The notes: generated from the sequence alone by a model not told the origin. Positions 17,001 through 25,625 are shown, numbered from the stretch's first letter. The stretch: DNA of 40,001 bases from Parasulfuritortus cantonensis (GCF_004337445.1 NZ_SJZB01000047.1:1-40001); one strand, 5' to 3'. Translations and numbers: made by a program.

Positions 17001-17822
17001 ATGCTGCGTTGCGGCCGCTTCCTCTTCGACCTGCGGGCGCCGCTGGTGATGGGCATCGTCAACGTCACGCCGGACTCGTTCTCGGATGGCGGCCGCTACG
17101 CCGACCCGGAGCGAGCGATTGCCCACGGCCTGCGTCTGCGCGACGAGGGCGCGCACATCCTGGACATCGGCGGCGAGTCCACCCGGCCGGGCGCCCGCCC
17201 GGTCACCGAGGCCGAGGAACGGGAGCGCGTCCTGCCGGTACTCACCGCCCTGCGCGACTGCGGTGCCGCGCTGTCCGTCGACACCATGAAACCGGGGGTG
17301 ATGGCGGCCGCGCTGGTCGCGGGCGCCGACCTGGTCAACGACGTGAACGCGCTGCGCGCACCCGGTGCCCTGGAGGTGGTGGCCGGAACGGACTGCGGCG
17401 TCTGTCTGATGCACATGCAGGGCACGCCGGAGACCATGCAACTGGCCCCGCGCTACGGCGATGTCGTGGCGGAGGTGGCCGAGTTCCTGGCGCGCCGCGT
17501 GCAGGCCGTGGGCGAGGCCGGCATCGCCGGCGAACGGCTGCTCGTCGATCCCGGCTTCGGGTTCGGCAAGACCCGCGCCCAGAACGTCGCCCTGTTCCGC
17601 GCCATCCGTCGTTTCGCCGACCTGGCGCCTGTCCTGGTCGGGGTTTCACGCAAACGCCTGTTCGGGGAAGGCGCCGGCCTGGCGCCGGGCGACCGGCTGG
17701 CGCCGAGCGTGGCGGCCGCGCTGCTGGCGGCCCGGGCCGGCGCCGGCGTCCTGCGGGTCCACGACGTGGCCGCGACGGTGGCGGCGCTCGAGGTCCTCGA
17801 GGCGCTGGAACCCGGCCACTGA
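17001..17822 (+). CDS. folP: Dihydropteroate synthase
   Basis: FolP joins hydroxymethyl-dihydropterin pyrophosphate to pABA or, in an H4MPT pathway, to an RFAP-type acceptor. It is 273 residues. Visible motifs are MGIVNVTPDSFSDGG, LDIGGESTRPGARP, a VNDVNAL segment, CLMHMQGTPETMQ, LVDPGFGFGKT and GVSRKR, covering the pterin and pyrophosphate sites. The ATG follows the previous stop directly. Because it lies in the fhc operon, and MptG and PabB are next door, its acceptor may be a ribosylated aminobenzene. A second, housekeeping folP elsewhere would support that. Confidence 0.93.
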   Translation: MLRCGRFLFDLRAPLVMGIVNVTPDSFSDGGRYADPERAIAHGLRLRDEGAHILDIGGESTRPGARPVTEAEERERVLPVLTALRDCGAALSVDTMKPGVMAAALVAGADLVNDVNALRAPGALEVVAGTDCGVCLMHMQGTPETMQLAPRYGDVVAEVAEFLARRVQAVGEAGIAGERLLVDPGFGFGKTRAQNVALFRAIRRFADLAPVLVGVSRKRLFGEGAGLAPGDRLAPSVAAALLAARAGAGVLRVHDVAATVAALEVLEALEPGH

Positions 17823-17857
17823 CCACGTTTGTTCAACTTTCTGCGAGGAGCTTACCG

Positions 17858-18292
17858 ATGCGCATTCCTACCCTGTTCTGCGCGGCCGCCATGGCCGTAT
17901 CCGTCAACGCCGCCGCCACGGATGTGCGCGTGGACCACGCCTGGATGCGCGCTACCCTGCCCGGGCAGCGGGTGGCGGCCGGATTCATGGACCTGACCGC
18001 CGGGCGCGACCTCGTCCTCGTGGGGGCCAGCAGCCCGGTGGCCGAAACGGTGGAATTCCATTCGATGGGCGTGGCGGACGGCAAGATGCAGATGCGGGCG
18101 CTCAAGACCATCGCACTGCCCAAGGGCAAGACCGTCGGCTTGGCTCCGGGGGGCATGCACGTCATGTTGATCGGAATCAAGGCGCCCATCGGCGCGGGCC
18201 GGCCGGTCCCCGTGCAGTTGGTCTTCGAGGACGGCCGGGGCGGCAAGAGCACCGCGACCGTGGAAATGCGGGTGAGCCCCCGCCAGGACTGA
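17858..18292 (+). CDS. PCuAC copper chaperone
   Basis: This 144-residue periplasmic copper chaperone has a signal peptide (MRIPTLFCAAAMAVSVNAAA). The full copper motif H-x10-M-x21-H-x-M is present at His68, Met79, His101 and Met103. PCuAC proteins deliver Cu(I) to cytochrome oxidase and other copper enzymes. Here the gene ends the fhc operon, 35 bases after folP with its own GAGGAG site before the ATG. The only other copper-linked genes in the window are SCO1 and mtoX, so a link to methanethiol oxidase maturation is a reasonable inference. Confidence 0.9.
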   Translation: MRIPTLFCAAAMAVSVNAAATDVRVDHAWMRATLPGQRVAAGFMDLTAGRDLVLVGASSPVAETVEFHSMGVADGKMQMRALKTIALPKGKTVGLAPGGMHVMLIGIKAPIGAGRPVPVQLVFEDGRGGKSTATVEMRVSPRQD

Positions 18293-18567
18293 TGGCCGGG
18301 TCGGCCGCTGGCGACGGCGGGCCGTGGCGCCACGCGACCGGCCGTCATGGCGCACGGCGACCGGTACCCGGTGCCGGTGCGCGAGTGCGGTGGCGTTCCG
18401 GGGCGGGGCCTTCGGGGCGCGTAATAGTACGTGCAAAAAATCGTAGACCTACGGATTTCCCGGTGCCCGGCAGACGTTTCTAATTCCAACGACCCGGTCT
18501 AGACCGGGGCCGCCCGGGTTGGCCGCCAGCCCGGCATGAGAGCGCAACGAGGCAAAGGAGACTGATA
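18293..18567 (+). promoter_or_regulatory. Intergenic region before the Nif11-like gene
   Basis: This 275-base region separates the fhc operon from the next gene set. Its last third has an AT-richer patch (18421-18485, including a run of six A). It carries an imperfect dyad CGTAG-AC-CTACG at 18442-18453, then the 16-base palindrome at 18493-18508. No sigma-54 element or strong -35/-10 pair is evident, and no terminator with a T-run is visible after the PCuAC gene. Confidence 0.4.
18493..18508. promoter_or_regulatory. Perfect 16-bp palindrome CCCGGTCTAGACCGGG
   Basis: This perfect palindrome centred on CTAG lies 60 bases upstream of the Nif11-like start. A further TAGACC half-site occurs at 18445-18450. 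Its position fits an operator for the genes from 18568 onward, for example for the response regulator encoded at 22935, but no binding protein can be assigned. Confidence 0.4.
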
Positions 18568-18846
18568 ATGCTGCAAGCCGCACAAGAGCGGGACGCCCAG
18601 GCGCGTCCCTTCGAGCAAAGCATCAAGCGTTTCGGCGCGACCGTGATGGCTGATCCCGCCCTGCTCGAGAGGCTGGACGCCGCGCCGGACAAGGAGAGCT
18701 TCATCCGGCTTTACAGGGACTTGGCGGCCAGCAACGGCATCCACTTTTCCCGGGACGAACTGCTCGTTGCGGTACAGGAGCAGAAACAGGGTCGCAACTG
18801 GGTGATCCCCAAGGCCGTGCTGCGCATGATCGCCGAGCGCTTCTGA
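18568..18846 (+). CDS. Nif11-like small protein
   Basis: This 92-residue protein resembles the Nif11 domain: FEQSIKRFGATVMADPALL, a short spacer, then FIRLYRDLAASNGIHFSRDELL. Nif11 domains occur as leader parts of peptide natural product precursors and as free-standing proteins of unknown function. No Gly-Gly cleavage motif or Cys/Ser/Thr-rich core follows, and no lanthionine synthetase is nearby, so a free-standing role is more likely. A strong AAAGGAGA precedes the ATG. It is followed after 11 bases by the 100-residue unknown gene, suggesting one transcript. Confidence 0.7.
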   Translation: MLQAAQERDAQARPFEQSIKRFGATVMADPALLERLDAAPDKESFIRLYRDLAASNGIHFSRDELLVAVQEQKQGRNWVIPKAVLRMIAERF

Positions 18847-18857
18847 AGGGGGCCGCC

Positions 18858-19160
18858 ATGTCGAACGAGATCAAGACCAATACCGGCCGCGTGGTGGGCC
18901 ACTGGAATGGCGACAGCGCCCAGGACCTGATGACGGAGATCGGTCGCATCAAACAGGGGCTGCGCCAGGAGAATTCCGCCGAGTACCTGGACTCCCGCCG
19001 CATGCCCCATCGTGACCAGTTGCCCGCTGACCTGCTCGACTTCCGGGCTTACCACTTGTGGGGATGCGACCGACAGGGGGCCTGTCTGGTGGGCACCAAT
19101 GCGAACCGCATCGAAGCGTTGGAAAAGGTGCGCTCATTTTCCCTCATCGAGCACCACTGA
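18858..19160 (+). CDS. Conserved-looking 100-residue protein of unknown function
   Basis: I do not recognise this family. The protein starts MSNEIKTNTGRVVGHWNGDS and ends in a compact segment with two Cys (YHLWGCDRQGACLVGTNANR). It has no signal peptide or membrane segment. It has a plausible ribosome binding site (GAAGGGGG) and lies 11 bases after the Nif11-like gene and about 106 bases before the flavoprotein gene. Codon use is like its neighbours, so it is likely a real gene. Confidence 0.65.
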   Translation: MSNEIKTNTGRVVGHWNGDSAQDLMTEIGRIKQGLRQENSAEYLDSRRMPHRDQLPADLLDFRAYHLWGCDRQGACLVGTNANRIEALEKVRSFSLIEHH

Positions 19161-19266
19161 CCGGCCCGTCACGCCCGCCCGCGGCCCGCCGCCCTGCCGG
19201 TCCGTGGGCGGCCGCGCGCGCCGCGGTTGCCGTGATTCCGTTCCCCGCCCAGCCCCAGGAGGCGTC

Positions 19267-20478
19267 ATGCCGGTCCTTCCCGCCATCAGCCGCGAATCTC
19301 GTCCGACGGCGCCGACGCACGGCGGCGGTTTGCAGAGCATTCTTTACAAGGTGCAGGAGATCGCCAAGGACGTAGTGGCGCCGGCCGCCGAGGCCACGGA
19401 CCGGGACGCGCGCTGGCCGAGGCAGGGCATCGGCGCCTTGCAGCAGGCCGGCTACGGCGGCCTGGTGGTGCCCTGCGCCTATGGCGGCAACGGCCACGGC
19501 CTGCTGGCTCTGGCCAAGGTATGCGAACTGCTGGGCCAGGAATGCGCCTCGACCGCCATCTGCTATGGCATGCATTGCGTAGGCAGCTCGGTGATCGCCG
19601 CCAACGCCACGCCAGATCAACGGGAACGCTTCCTGACGCCCATCTGTGCCGGCCGCCACATCACCACCCTTTCCCTCAGCGAGGCCGGTACGGGCGCCCA
19701 CTTCTATCTGCCCCAGACCACCCTCGAGGCGGTATCGGACGAGGTCTACGGCCTTACCGGCAGCAAGACCTTCGTCACCAACGGCGGCCACGCGGATTCC
19801 TACGTGGTGTCGGCCGTGGCGGCCTCGCCGGCTGCGCCGGTCGGGCAGTTCTCCTGCGTGGTCCTGCCGGCCGGGACCGAAGGCGTCAAGTGGGGTGCCG
19901 ACTGGGACGGCCTGGGCATGCGTGGCAATTCCTCCCGGACCATGGAATTGCACGGTGCCCGCATCCCGCGGAATAACCTGCTCGGCAAGGAGGGCGACCA
20001 GATCTGGTACATCTTCAACGTGGTGACGCCCTATTTTCTCATCGCCATGGCGGGCACCTTCCTGGGCGTGGCCACCACCGCGCTCGAGGAGGCGCGGCGC
20101 CACCTGAGCCGGCGCTACCACACCCATGTCGGTGCCAGCTTGGCACAGGCGCCGGTACTGCAACACCGCCTGGGTAGCCTGTGGGCGGTACTGGAGCGCA
20201 CCCGCCGGCTCACCTACCACGCCGCCGCCAGCTTCGACGCCGGCGAGCCGGACGCCCTTACCGCGGTGATGGCGGCCAAGGTGGAGGTGGCGGACTGTGC
20301 GGTAAGCCTGGTGAACGAGGCCATGACCCTGTGCGGCGGCATCGGTTACCGCAACGGCGCGCGCCTGCACCGGCTTCTTCGGGACGCCCGGGCCGCCCAT
20401 CTCATGTCGCCCACCACGGACATCCTGCGCATATGGATCGGCCGCGCGTTGCTGGGCCAACCCCTGCTGTCCGACTGA
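19267..20478 (+). CDS. Acyl-CoA-dehydrogenase-fold flavoprotein, catalytic Glu not apparent
   Basis: This 403-residue flavoprotein has the acyl-CoA dehydrogenase fold. It shows LSLSEAGTGAHF (FAD-binding loop), GSKTFVTNGGHADSYVV, GLGMRGNSSRTMELHGARIP, GTFLGVATTALEEARRHLSRR and CGGIGYRNGARLHRLLRDARAAHL. In short-chain and medium-chain dehydrogenases a catalytic Glu follows the last segment; here the run is MSPTTDIL. The alternative Glu of isovaleryl-type enzymes also seems absent, as the helix reads NVVTPYFLIAMAG. Such loss is known in flavin monooxygenases of this fold such as DszC. The ATG at 19267 has an ideal AGGAGG. Substrate unknown. Confidence 0.85.
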   Translation: MPVLPAISRESRPTAPTHGGGLQSILYKVQEIAKDVVAPAAEATDRDARWPRQGIGALQQAGYGGLVVPCAYGGNGHGLLALAKVCELLGQECASTAICYGMHCVGSSVIAANATPDQRERFLTPICAGRHITTLSLSEAGTGAHFYLPQTTLEAVSDEVYGLTGSKTFVTNGGHADSYVVSAVAASPAAPVGQFSCVVLPAGTEGVKWGADWDGLGMRGNSSRTMELHGARIPRNNLLGKEGDQIWYIFNVVTPYFLIAMAGTFLGVATTALEEARRHLSRRYHTHVGASLAQAPVLQHRLGSLWAVLERTRRLTYHAAASFDAGEPDALTAVMAAKVEVADCAVSLVNEAMTLCGGIGYRNGARLHRLLRDARAAHLMSPTTDILRIWIGRALLGQPLLSD

Positions 20479-20491
20479 AGCCGGTACGGCC

Positions 20492-22963
20492 ATGACCGCC
20501 GCGTCGGTACCGGTACAGGCTGTCGTCCACCTGGTCGGGGTCGACGATGGCCTGGCCGGGGAGCTGCGCGAGCAGTTGAGCCCGGACATGCAACTGGTCC
20601 GCCTGGATGGCGACGAGCGCCTCTGGCAGGATTTTCAGGATGGCAGCCGTCCCGCCGACATGGTGCTGCTGGGCCTCGACTTGGCCGAGCCGGTACGCGT
20701 GGCGCAGCGCGTGCATGCCTACGACAAGCATGTGGCCATCCTGATCCTGAGCGCCGCCGCCCGGTGCACCCAGCTCAAGCGCACCTTGATGTTCAGCCCT
20801 TTTCTCGGCAACGAGGTGACACCCTGGTCCATGGCCGAACTGGAGGAACTGCCGGGGGCGATCCGTGCCGCGGTGGAACGCCGCCGACAGCGCATCCGTT
20901 ACCTGAACACCATCGCCAATGCCCACATCCGCCTGGAGAAGCTGCCGCTGCTGCAGCCCGAGGCCAGCCATTACCTCGACCAGTTGCTGGACCATGCCCC
21001 GATCGGGGTCCTCACCGTGGATCCGTCGGGGGCCATACTCACCCTCAACCACCACGCCCTGGCCACGCTGGCGGTGAACGAGCGGGGGGCCCTGGGGCGG
21101 TCCCTGCCGGAACTGTTCCCGGAGCCCGAGCGGGAACGCCTGGGCACCCTGCTGGGCCGTTGCCTGAAGGACATGGCGCGCCTGCCGCCCGAGACCCTGG
21201 AGCTGGCCGTCCCGGACCGCGACATACGGCACATCGAGGTGACCCCCGCGCCCATGGCCTACCGTACCGGGCAGCGCGGCGTCATGCTGATCCTTCAGGA
21301 CGTGACCGATCGGGTCGCCCTGGAGCGTGAGCGCCAGCAGGCCGAGGCGGAGTTGCGCCTGCATGCCACCGTGCTGCGCGCCTTCCATGAGATCAGTTCG
21401 GCGCCGGCCCTGCTTCTGGAGGAGAAGCTGCACCGCCTGCTCATGCTCGGTTGCGAGTTGTTCGGCCTACCGATCGGCACCCTGTCGCGCATCGACGGCC
21501 AGTGCTTCAGGGTGTTGGATGCGGTGAGCGAGCACCCGGAGTACGTCGCGGGCAGCAGCAAGGACCTGCAGGAGACCTATTGTGCCGCGACAGTGGCGTC
21601 CAGCGAGCCGGTGGCCTTCGAGCATGCCGGCGTCACCGAATGGCGGACCCATCCGACCTACCTGCGCTATGGCCTGGAGGCCTATATCGGCATGCGCGTG
21701 CAGGTGGACGGCGGCGTCTACGGCACCCTCTGCTTCGCCAGCCAGTCGCCGCGGGCCAAGCGTTTCGGGTCCGCCGACCGGGAGATCCTCAAGCTCATGT
21801 GCCAGTGGGTGGGCGGCGAACTGCAACGGGAACGGGCCGAGGCCCACATGCGCAAGCTGTCGGGCGCCCTGGAACAGACCGCGGATTCGGTCATCATCAC
21901 CGATCACGACCGGCGCATCGAGTACGTGAATCCGGCCTTTGAGCGCCTTACCGGCTATTGCCAGGAGGAGGCGGTGGGGCACAAGACCTACTTTCTGCGT
22001 TCCGGCGTACACGACGAGAAGTTCTACGCCGAACTCCGGCGCACCATCAGCGGCGGCGGCGTGTTCCGTGGCGTGCTGGTGAACCGCAAGAAGAATGGCG
22101 AACTGTTCCATGAGCAGAAGACCATCACCCCGCTGAAGGACGGCCACGGCCGGATTACCCATTTCATCTCCACCAGCCACGACATCACGGAGTTGGTGAA
22201 AGCCGAGGCGCGAGGCCGGCGCCACCAGGCCGAGCTCGCCCACGTGGCACGCCTGAGCACGCTGGGGGAGATGACCTCCGGACTGGCGCATGAGTTGAAC
22301 CAGCCGTTATGCGCCATCGTCACCTATGCCCAGACGTGTCTGCGCATCCTCGACAGCGGGGGTGGCGTCCGCCAGGTGCGCTATGGCCTGGAACAGGTTG
22401 TCCGCCAGGCGGAATTGGGCGGCGCGATCTTTCGCCGTTTGCGGAACTTCGCGCGCAAGGGCGATGCCCCCCGGCAACGGGTGGCGCCGGGCGACCTCAT
22501 CCACGAGGTGGCCGGTTTCATCCGCGCCGAGGCCGAGCAGCACCAGGTCGGTCTGGAACTGGACCTGCCGCCCGGCCTGCCCCGGGTATGGGCGGACCCC
22601 ATCCAGATCGAGCAGGTGCTGCTCAACCTCGTGCGCAATGGCCTGGACGCCATCGCCGGGTTGCCCGATGAACGTCGCTGCCTGCGGATCGGCGCGCATA
22701 GCCGGGACAACCGGAGCCTGCGGGTGTGCATCAGCGACGGTGGCCGAGGCTGTCCGCCGGAGGCGGTCGACCGTCTGTTCGAGCCGTTCTTCACCACCAA
22801 GCCGAGCGGTCTGGGCATGGGTCTCGGGATCAGCCAGAGTCTGATCGAGGCCCATGGCGGCCGCCTGTGGCTGGACGCCAACACCCGGAATGGGGCCACC
22901 TTCTGTTTCACCCTGCCGGTCGAGGAGGGTCAGCATGCTGACGAAGATCAATCCGCCGCCTAG
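20492..22963 (+). CDS. Soluble PAS-GAF-PAS sensor histidine kinase
   Basis: This 823-residue kinase has no membrane segment. By eye it has an N-terminal region (1-130) of response-regulator length without clear receiver acidic residues, a PAS domain (about 160-275), a GAF domain (about 300-445) and a second PAS (about 455-570, with YVNPAFERLTGY). A HisKA domain follows with phospho-acceptor His600 in GLAHELNQPL. The ATPase domain has the N-box NLVRNGLDAI, DGGRG and a GLGMGLGIS box. It overlaps the response regulator gene by 29 bases. The signal is cytoplasmic; the type resembles FixL/StyS kinases. The likely target is the monooxygenase operon that follows. Confidence 0.92.
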   Translation: MTAASVPVQAVVHLVGVDDGLAGELREQLSPDMQLVRLDGDERLWQDFQDGSRPADMVLLGLDLAEPVRVAQRVHAYDKHVAILILSAAARCTQLKRTLMFSPFLGNEVTPWSMAELEELPGAIRAAVERRRQRIRYLNTIANAHIRLEKLPLLQPEASHYLDQLLDHAPIGVLTVDPSGAILTLNHHALATLAVNERGALGRSLPELFPEPERERLGTLLGRCLKDMARLPPETLELAVPDRDIRHIEVTPAPMAYRTGQRGVMLILQDVTDRVALERERQQAEAELRLHATVLRAFHEISSAPALLLEEKLHRLLMLGCELFGLPIGTLSRIDGQCFRVLDAVSEHPEYVAGSSKDLQETYCAATVASSEPVAFEHAGVTEWRTHPTYLRYGLEAYIGMRVQVDGGVYGTLCFASQSPRAKRFGSADREILKLMCQWVGGELQRERAEAHMRKLSGALEQTADSVIITDHDRRIEYVNPAFERLTGYCQEEAVGHKTYFLRSGVHDEKFYAELRRTISGGGVFRGVLVNRKKNGELFHEQKTITPLKDGHGRITHFISTSHDITELVKAEARGRRHQAELAHVARLSTLGEMTSGLAHELNQPLCAIVTYAQTCLRILDSGGGVRQVRYGLEQVVRQAELGGAIFRRLRNFARKGDAPRQRVAPGDLIHEVAGFIRAEAEQHQVGLELDLPPGLPRVWADPIQIEQVLLNLVRNGLDAIAGLPDERRCLRIGAHSRDNRSLRVCISDGGRGCPPEAVDRLFEPFFTTKPSGLGMGLGISQSLIEAHGGRLWLDANTRNGATFCFTLPVEEGQHADEDQSAA

Positions 22964-23567
22964 GCCCACCGTGTTCGTGGTGGACGACAACGTTGCCGTG
23001 CGCGACGCCATACGCTGGCTGGTGGAACAGGTCGGCCTGCCGGTGAAGGCCTACGCCAACGCCAGCGAATTCCTGGCCGCCTACCGTCCCGGCATGCGTG
23101 GCTGCCTGGTCCTGGATATCCGCATGCCCGGGATGAGCGGCATCGAGCTCCAGGAGCGTTTGGCCCGGGCGGGCGTTCACCTGCCGGTCATCATCGTCAC
23201 CGGCCACGGCGACATCCCCATCGCGGTCCGCGCCATGAAGGCGGGCGCCTTCGAGTTCCTGCAAAAGCCATTCAACGACCAAGCCCTGCTGGACGCCATC
23301 CAGGCGGCACTGGAGAAATTTGGCCAGGTCTGGGAACGCGAGGACCGCACCAGCGCGACCAGCCGCAACCTGGCCAGCCTGACGCCGCGCGAGCGGGAAG
23401 TGTTGGAGCAGTTGCGCCACGGCAAGCTCAACAAGGCGATTGCCGGCGACCTGGGGCTTTCCGTGCGCACGGTGGAAGGCCACCGGGCCAAGATAATGGA
23501 GAAGATGGGTGCGCGGACCCTCGGGCAGTTGATCGAGATGATCGTCAAGACGGTGCCGGGCGGGTAG
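22935..23567 (+). CDS. FixJ/StyR-type LuxR-family response regulator
   Basis: This 210-residue regulator has a receiver domain (1-125) with the acidic pair VVDDN, phospho-acceptor Asp61 in LVLDIRMPGMSG, the Thr of IIVTGH and the Lys of FLQKPF. A C-terminal LuxR-type helix-turn-helix follows (LTPREREVLEQLRHGKLNKAIA, SVRTVEGHRAKIMEKM). It is not a sigma-54 activator, as no AAA+ domain is present. The ATG at 22935 has GAGGAGGG just upstream and lies within the kinase gene, so the two are co-translated. It is the nearest candidate regulator for the alkB-like operon starting at 23864. Confidence 0.95.
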   Translation: MLTKINPPPRPTVFVVDDNVAVRDAIRWLVEQVGLPVKAYANASEFLAAYRPGMRGCLVLDIRMPGMSGIELQERLARAGVHLPVIIVTGHGDIPIAVRAMKAGAFEFLQKPFNDQALLDAIQAALEKFGQVWEREDRTSATSRNLASLTPREREVLEQLRHGKLNKAIAGDLGLSVRTVEGHRAKIMEKMGARTLGQLIEMIVKTVPGG

Positions 23568-23863
23568 GCGGCTGACCCGGCCGGCGGGGCGGTCTCGCGA
23601 TACCGGTGACGCTCGGCGACGGCCCATCGGGAGCGCCGCGATGGCTCGGCCGCTCGCCGTCCCCGCGGCCGGCCGGCCGGACCGGACCGCAACGCTCGTG
23701 CATGCCACGCCACGGCCCACGTAAAACCACGTGCCTTCCCGTATTAGTCCGGATTTTTGTCCTTCCTTGCCCTGCGTATAAATCGGCTCTGGCGGAGGCG
23801 CGTTTCACGGGAGGCGCCTTCGCCGCGACCAACCATCCATTCAAGGACTGAAGGAGACGGACA
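23568..23863 (+). promoter_or_regulatory. Upstream region of the alkB-like operon with CCACG repeats
   Basis: This 296-base region has a GC-rich first half and an AT-richer second half. Four CCACG units occur at 23705, 23710, 23717 and 23727; the last two form CCACGT direct repeats exactly ten bases apart. A TATAAA at 23777-23782 could be a -10 element, but no good -35 lies at the right distance. No sigma-54-type element is seen. A strong AAGGAG precedes the ATG at 23864. Confidence 0.4.
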
Positions 23864-25143
23864 ATGCGCAAGCTGATTTTTGGACATCTGGTGTATCTGT
23901 ATACGCCACTGGGCATCCTGGCCTGTCTGGCGGGGATACTCAAAGGCGGGGATTGGGTCTGGGTGGGCCTAGCCATCTTCGGTTTCAACATCGTCATGGA
24001 CACGCTGACCTCCGCCCTTCACACCAAAGGGGCGGCCACCGACCGGGGCGGGCTGCCGGTGGGCTCGCCGGCCATCCTCAACATGATGATGTATTTCCAG
24101 TTGCTGAGCTTCGTGGCCATGCAGGTTGCCCTGGCCTGGCGCCTCTACCAGTACGTCTCGGGCGCACCCATCGAGACCATGGCCTGGAACGGCTACGAGT
24201 ACCAGAGTGGCATCACCGGCCTGCAACTGGTGATCGCCACCATCGGCGCCGGCATGCATCAGGGCCTGGGCATCATGTTCGGCCATGAGTTGTCCCACAC
24301 CAAGGGCTTCGGCTTCCTGGTATCCCGCTGGATGATGGCCTTGTCCGGGGCGGCCCACTTCTGCTTCGCCCATGTCTACAACCACCATCTCGAGCTGGGG
24401 CGCGCCTGGGGGGGCCGGAAGGCAACCGGATGGGCGATGACACCGACCCGGCCACCGCGCCGCGCGGCCGCAGCCTCTACAAGCACTTCGTCATCTCCCA
24501 CGTCGGCCAGTCCTACTTTGGCGTCCTGACCGAGAAGAGGCGCCTGAAGCGCATGGGCAAATCCTTCCTTTCCTTGTCCAACCGCTGGATCCGCGGCTAC
24601 CTCATGAGCCTTCCCACCGTCGCCCTGTTCCTCGGGGCCGGCTGGCTCGGGGGTGGCACCGACGGACTGCTGACCGGTCTGGCCGCCATGCTCGTGGTGT
24701 GGGTCATCTCCAATTTCGAATTGGAGGCGCTGAACTACATGGAACACTACGGCCTGATCCGCGTGCAAGGGCAGCCCATCGAATACCGTCATTCCTGGGA
24801 CAACGACAACGCCTTCACGAGCTGGGCGTTCATCGAGATCGGCCGCCAGGCCGACCACCACGACCGGGGCGAGACGCACTTCTGGGAACTGTCCAGCGTC
24901 GGCCAGCCGTCGACTCCGGCGGGCGCACCCAACGCCATGATCGGCTATTACACCGAGTTCGTGCTGGCCCTGGTGCCGCCGCTTTGGCACGCGGTCTACA
25001 AGAAGAAGCTGGCCATCTGGGACCGCGATTTCGCTTCGCCCGAGGAGCGCAAGATCGCCCGGGAGATCAACCGCAAGGTGGGTTACGAAGTCGACCCCGG
25101 CGAGATTGCCGGCCGCCACCTCGAAGTGAGCTACGCCTTTTGA
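23864..25143 (+). CDS. AlkB/XylM-family membrane di-iron monooxygenase, broken by a one-base frameshift
   Basis: This integral membrane hydroxylase would have about 426 residues once repaired. N-terminal hydrophobic segments are followed by His box 1 (HELSHTK, 141-147), box 2 (HVYNHH, 170-175) and then, in another frame, DDTDPATAPRGRSLYKHF, NYMEHYGL, HSWDNDNAF and RQADHH. The break is at the seven-G run 24408-24414; adding one G gives an uninterrupted protein. Box 3 is usually RH-x-DHH, but here it is RQADHH, so one iron-ligand His is Gln. Family members hydroxylate alkanes or xylenes using a rubredoxin or ferredoxin reductase; a suitable reductase lies downstream. The substrate is unknown. 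Confidence 0.88.
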
Positions 25144-25226
25144 CGCAGCCACCAAGGTGCCGCCGGCAGGCGGCACCCAGACGCCGGGTGGGAACCCCGG
25201 CACCAACCATCCGATAGGAGACAGAC

Positions 25227-25625
25227 ATGAACGCACCCACCGAAACCGCCGTCGAGACCGTCGGCGATACCGCGACCCTCTACGAGCGCCTCGGCGGCCG
25301 ACCGGGCATCGAGGCCATCGTCGAGGACATCTGGAACAACCACGTCAGCAATCCGCTGGTCAACAAGCGCTACGTCAACAGCGACCCGGCGAACGTGAAG
25401 CGCCTGGTGACCGAAATGTGCTGTGCCGGTTTCGGCGGCCCCGAGTCCTATACGGGGCGGGACATGATCGCCGCCCACAAGGGCATGAACATCAACGACA
25501 CCGAGTTCGTCGCGGTGTGTGACGACGTGCTCAAGGCCCTGGACAAGCACAACGTCGGCAAGCGGGAGCGGGACGAGATCCTTTGCATCCTGTATTCGTT
25601 GAAGAACGACGTCGTCTACCAGTAA
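25227..25625 (+). CDS. Group I truncated hemoglobin
   Basis: This 132-residue protein of the truncated hemoglobin family begins its globin part with LYERLGGRPGIEAIVEDIW. The proximal His is likely His84 in AAHKGMNI. Where group I proteins usually have Phe-Tyr before the first helix ends, this one reads Ile-Trp (35-36), so the common distal Tyr is not apparent. It has its own TAGGAGA site before the ATG at 25227. It lies between the AlkB-like enzyme and its probable reductase. Oxygen supply, NO removal or haem redox work with the reductase are all possible. Confidence 0.88.
   Translation: MNAPTETAVETVGDTATLYERLGGRPGIEAIVEDIWNNHVSNPLVNKRYVNSDPANVKRLVTEMCCAGFGGPESYTGRDMIAAHKGMNINDTEFVAVCDDVLKALDKHNVGKRERDEILCILYSLKNDVVYQ

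Noticed and set aside
18568..18846. Precursor of a ribosomal peptide natural product
   Set aside because: There is no cleavage motif or core peptide, and no modifying enzyme or exporter nearby.
22935..23567. The response regulator as the sigma-54 activator of the C1 promoters
   Set aside because: It has a LuxR-type output domain and no AAA+ domain, so it cannot open sigma-54 promoters.
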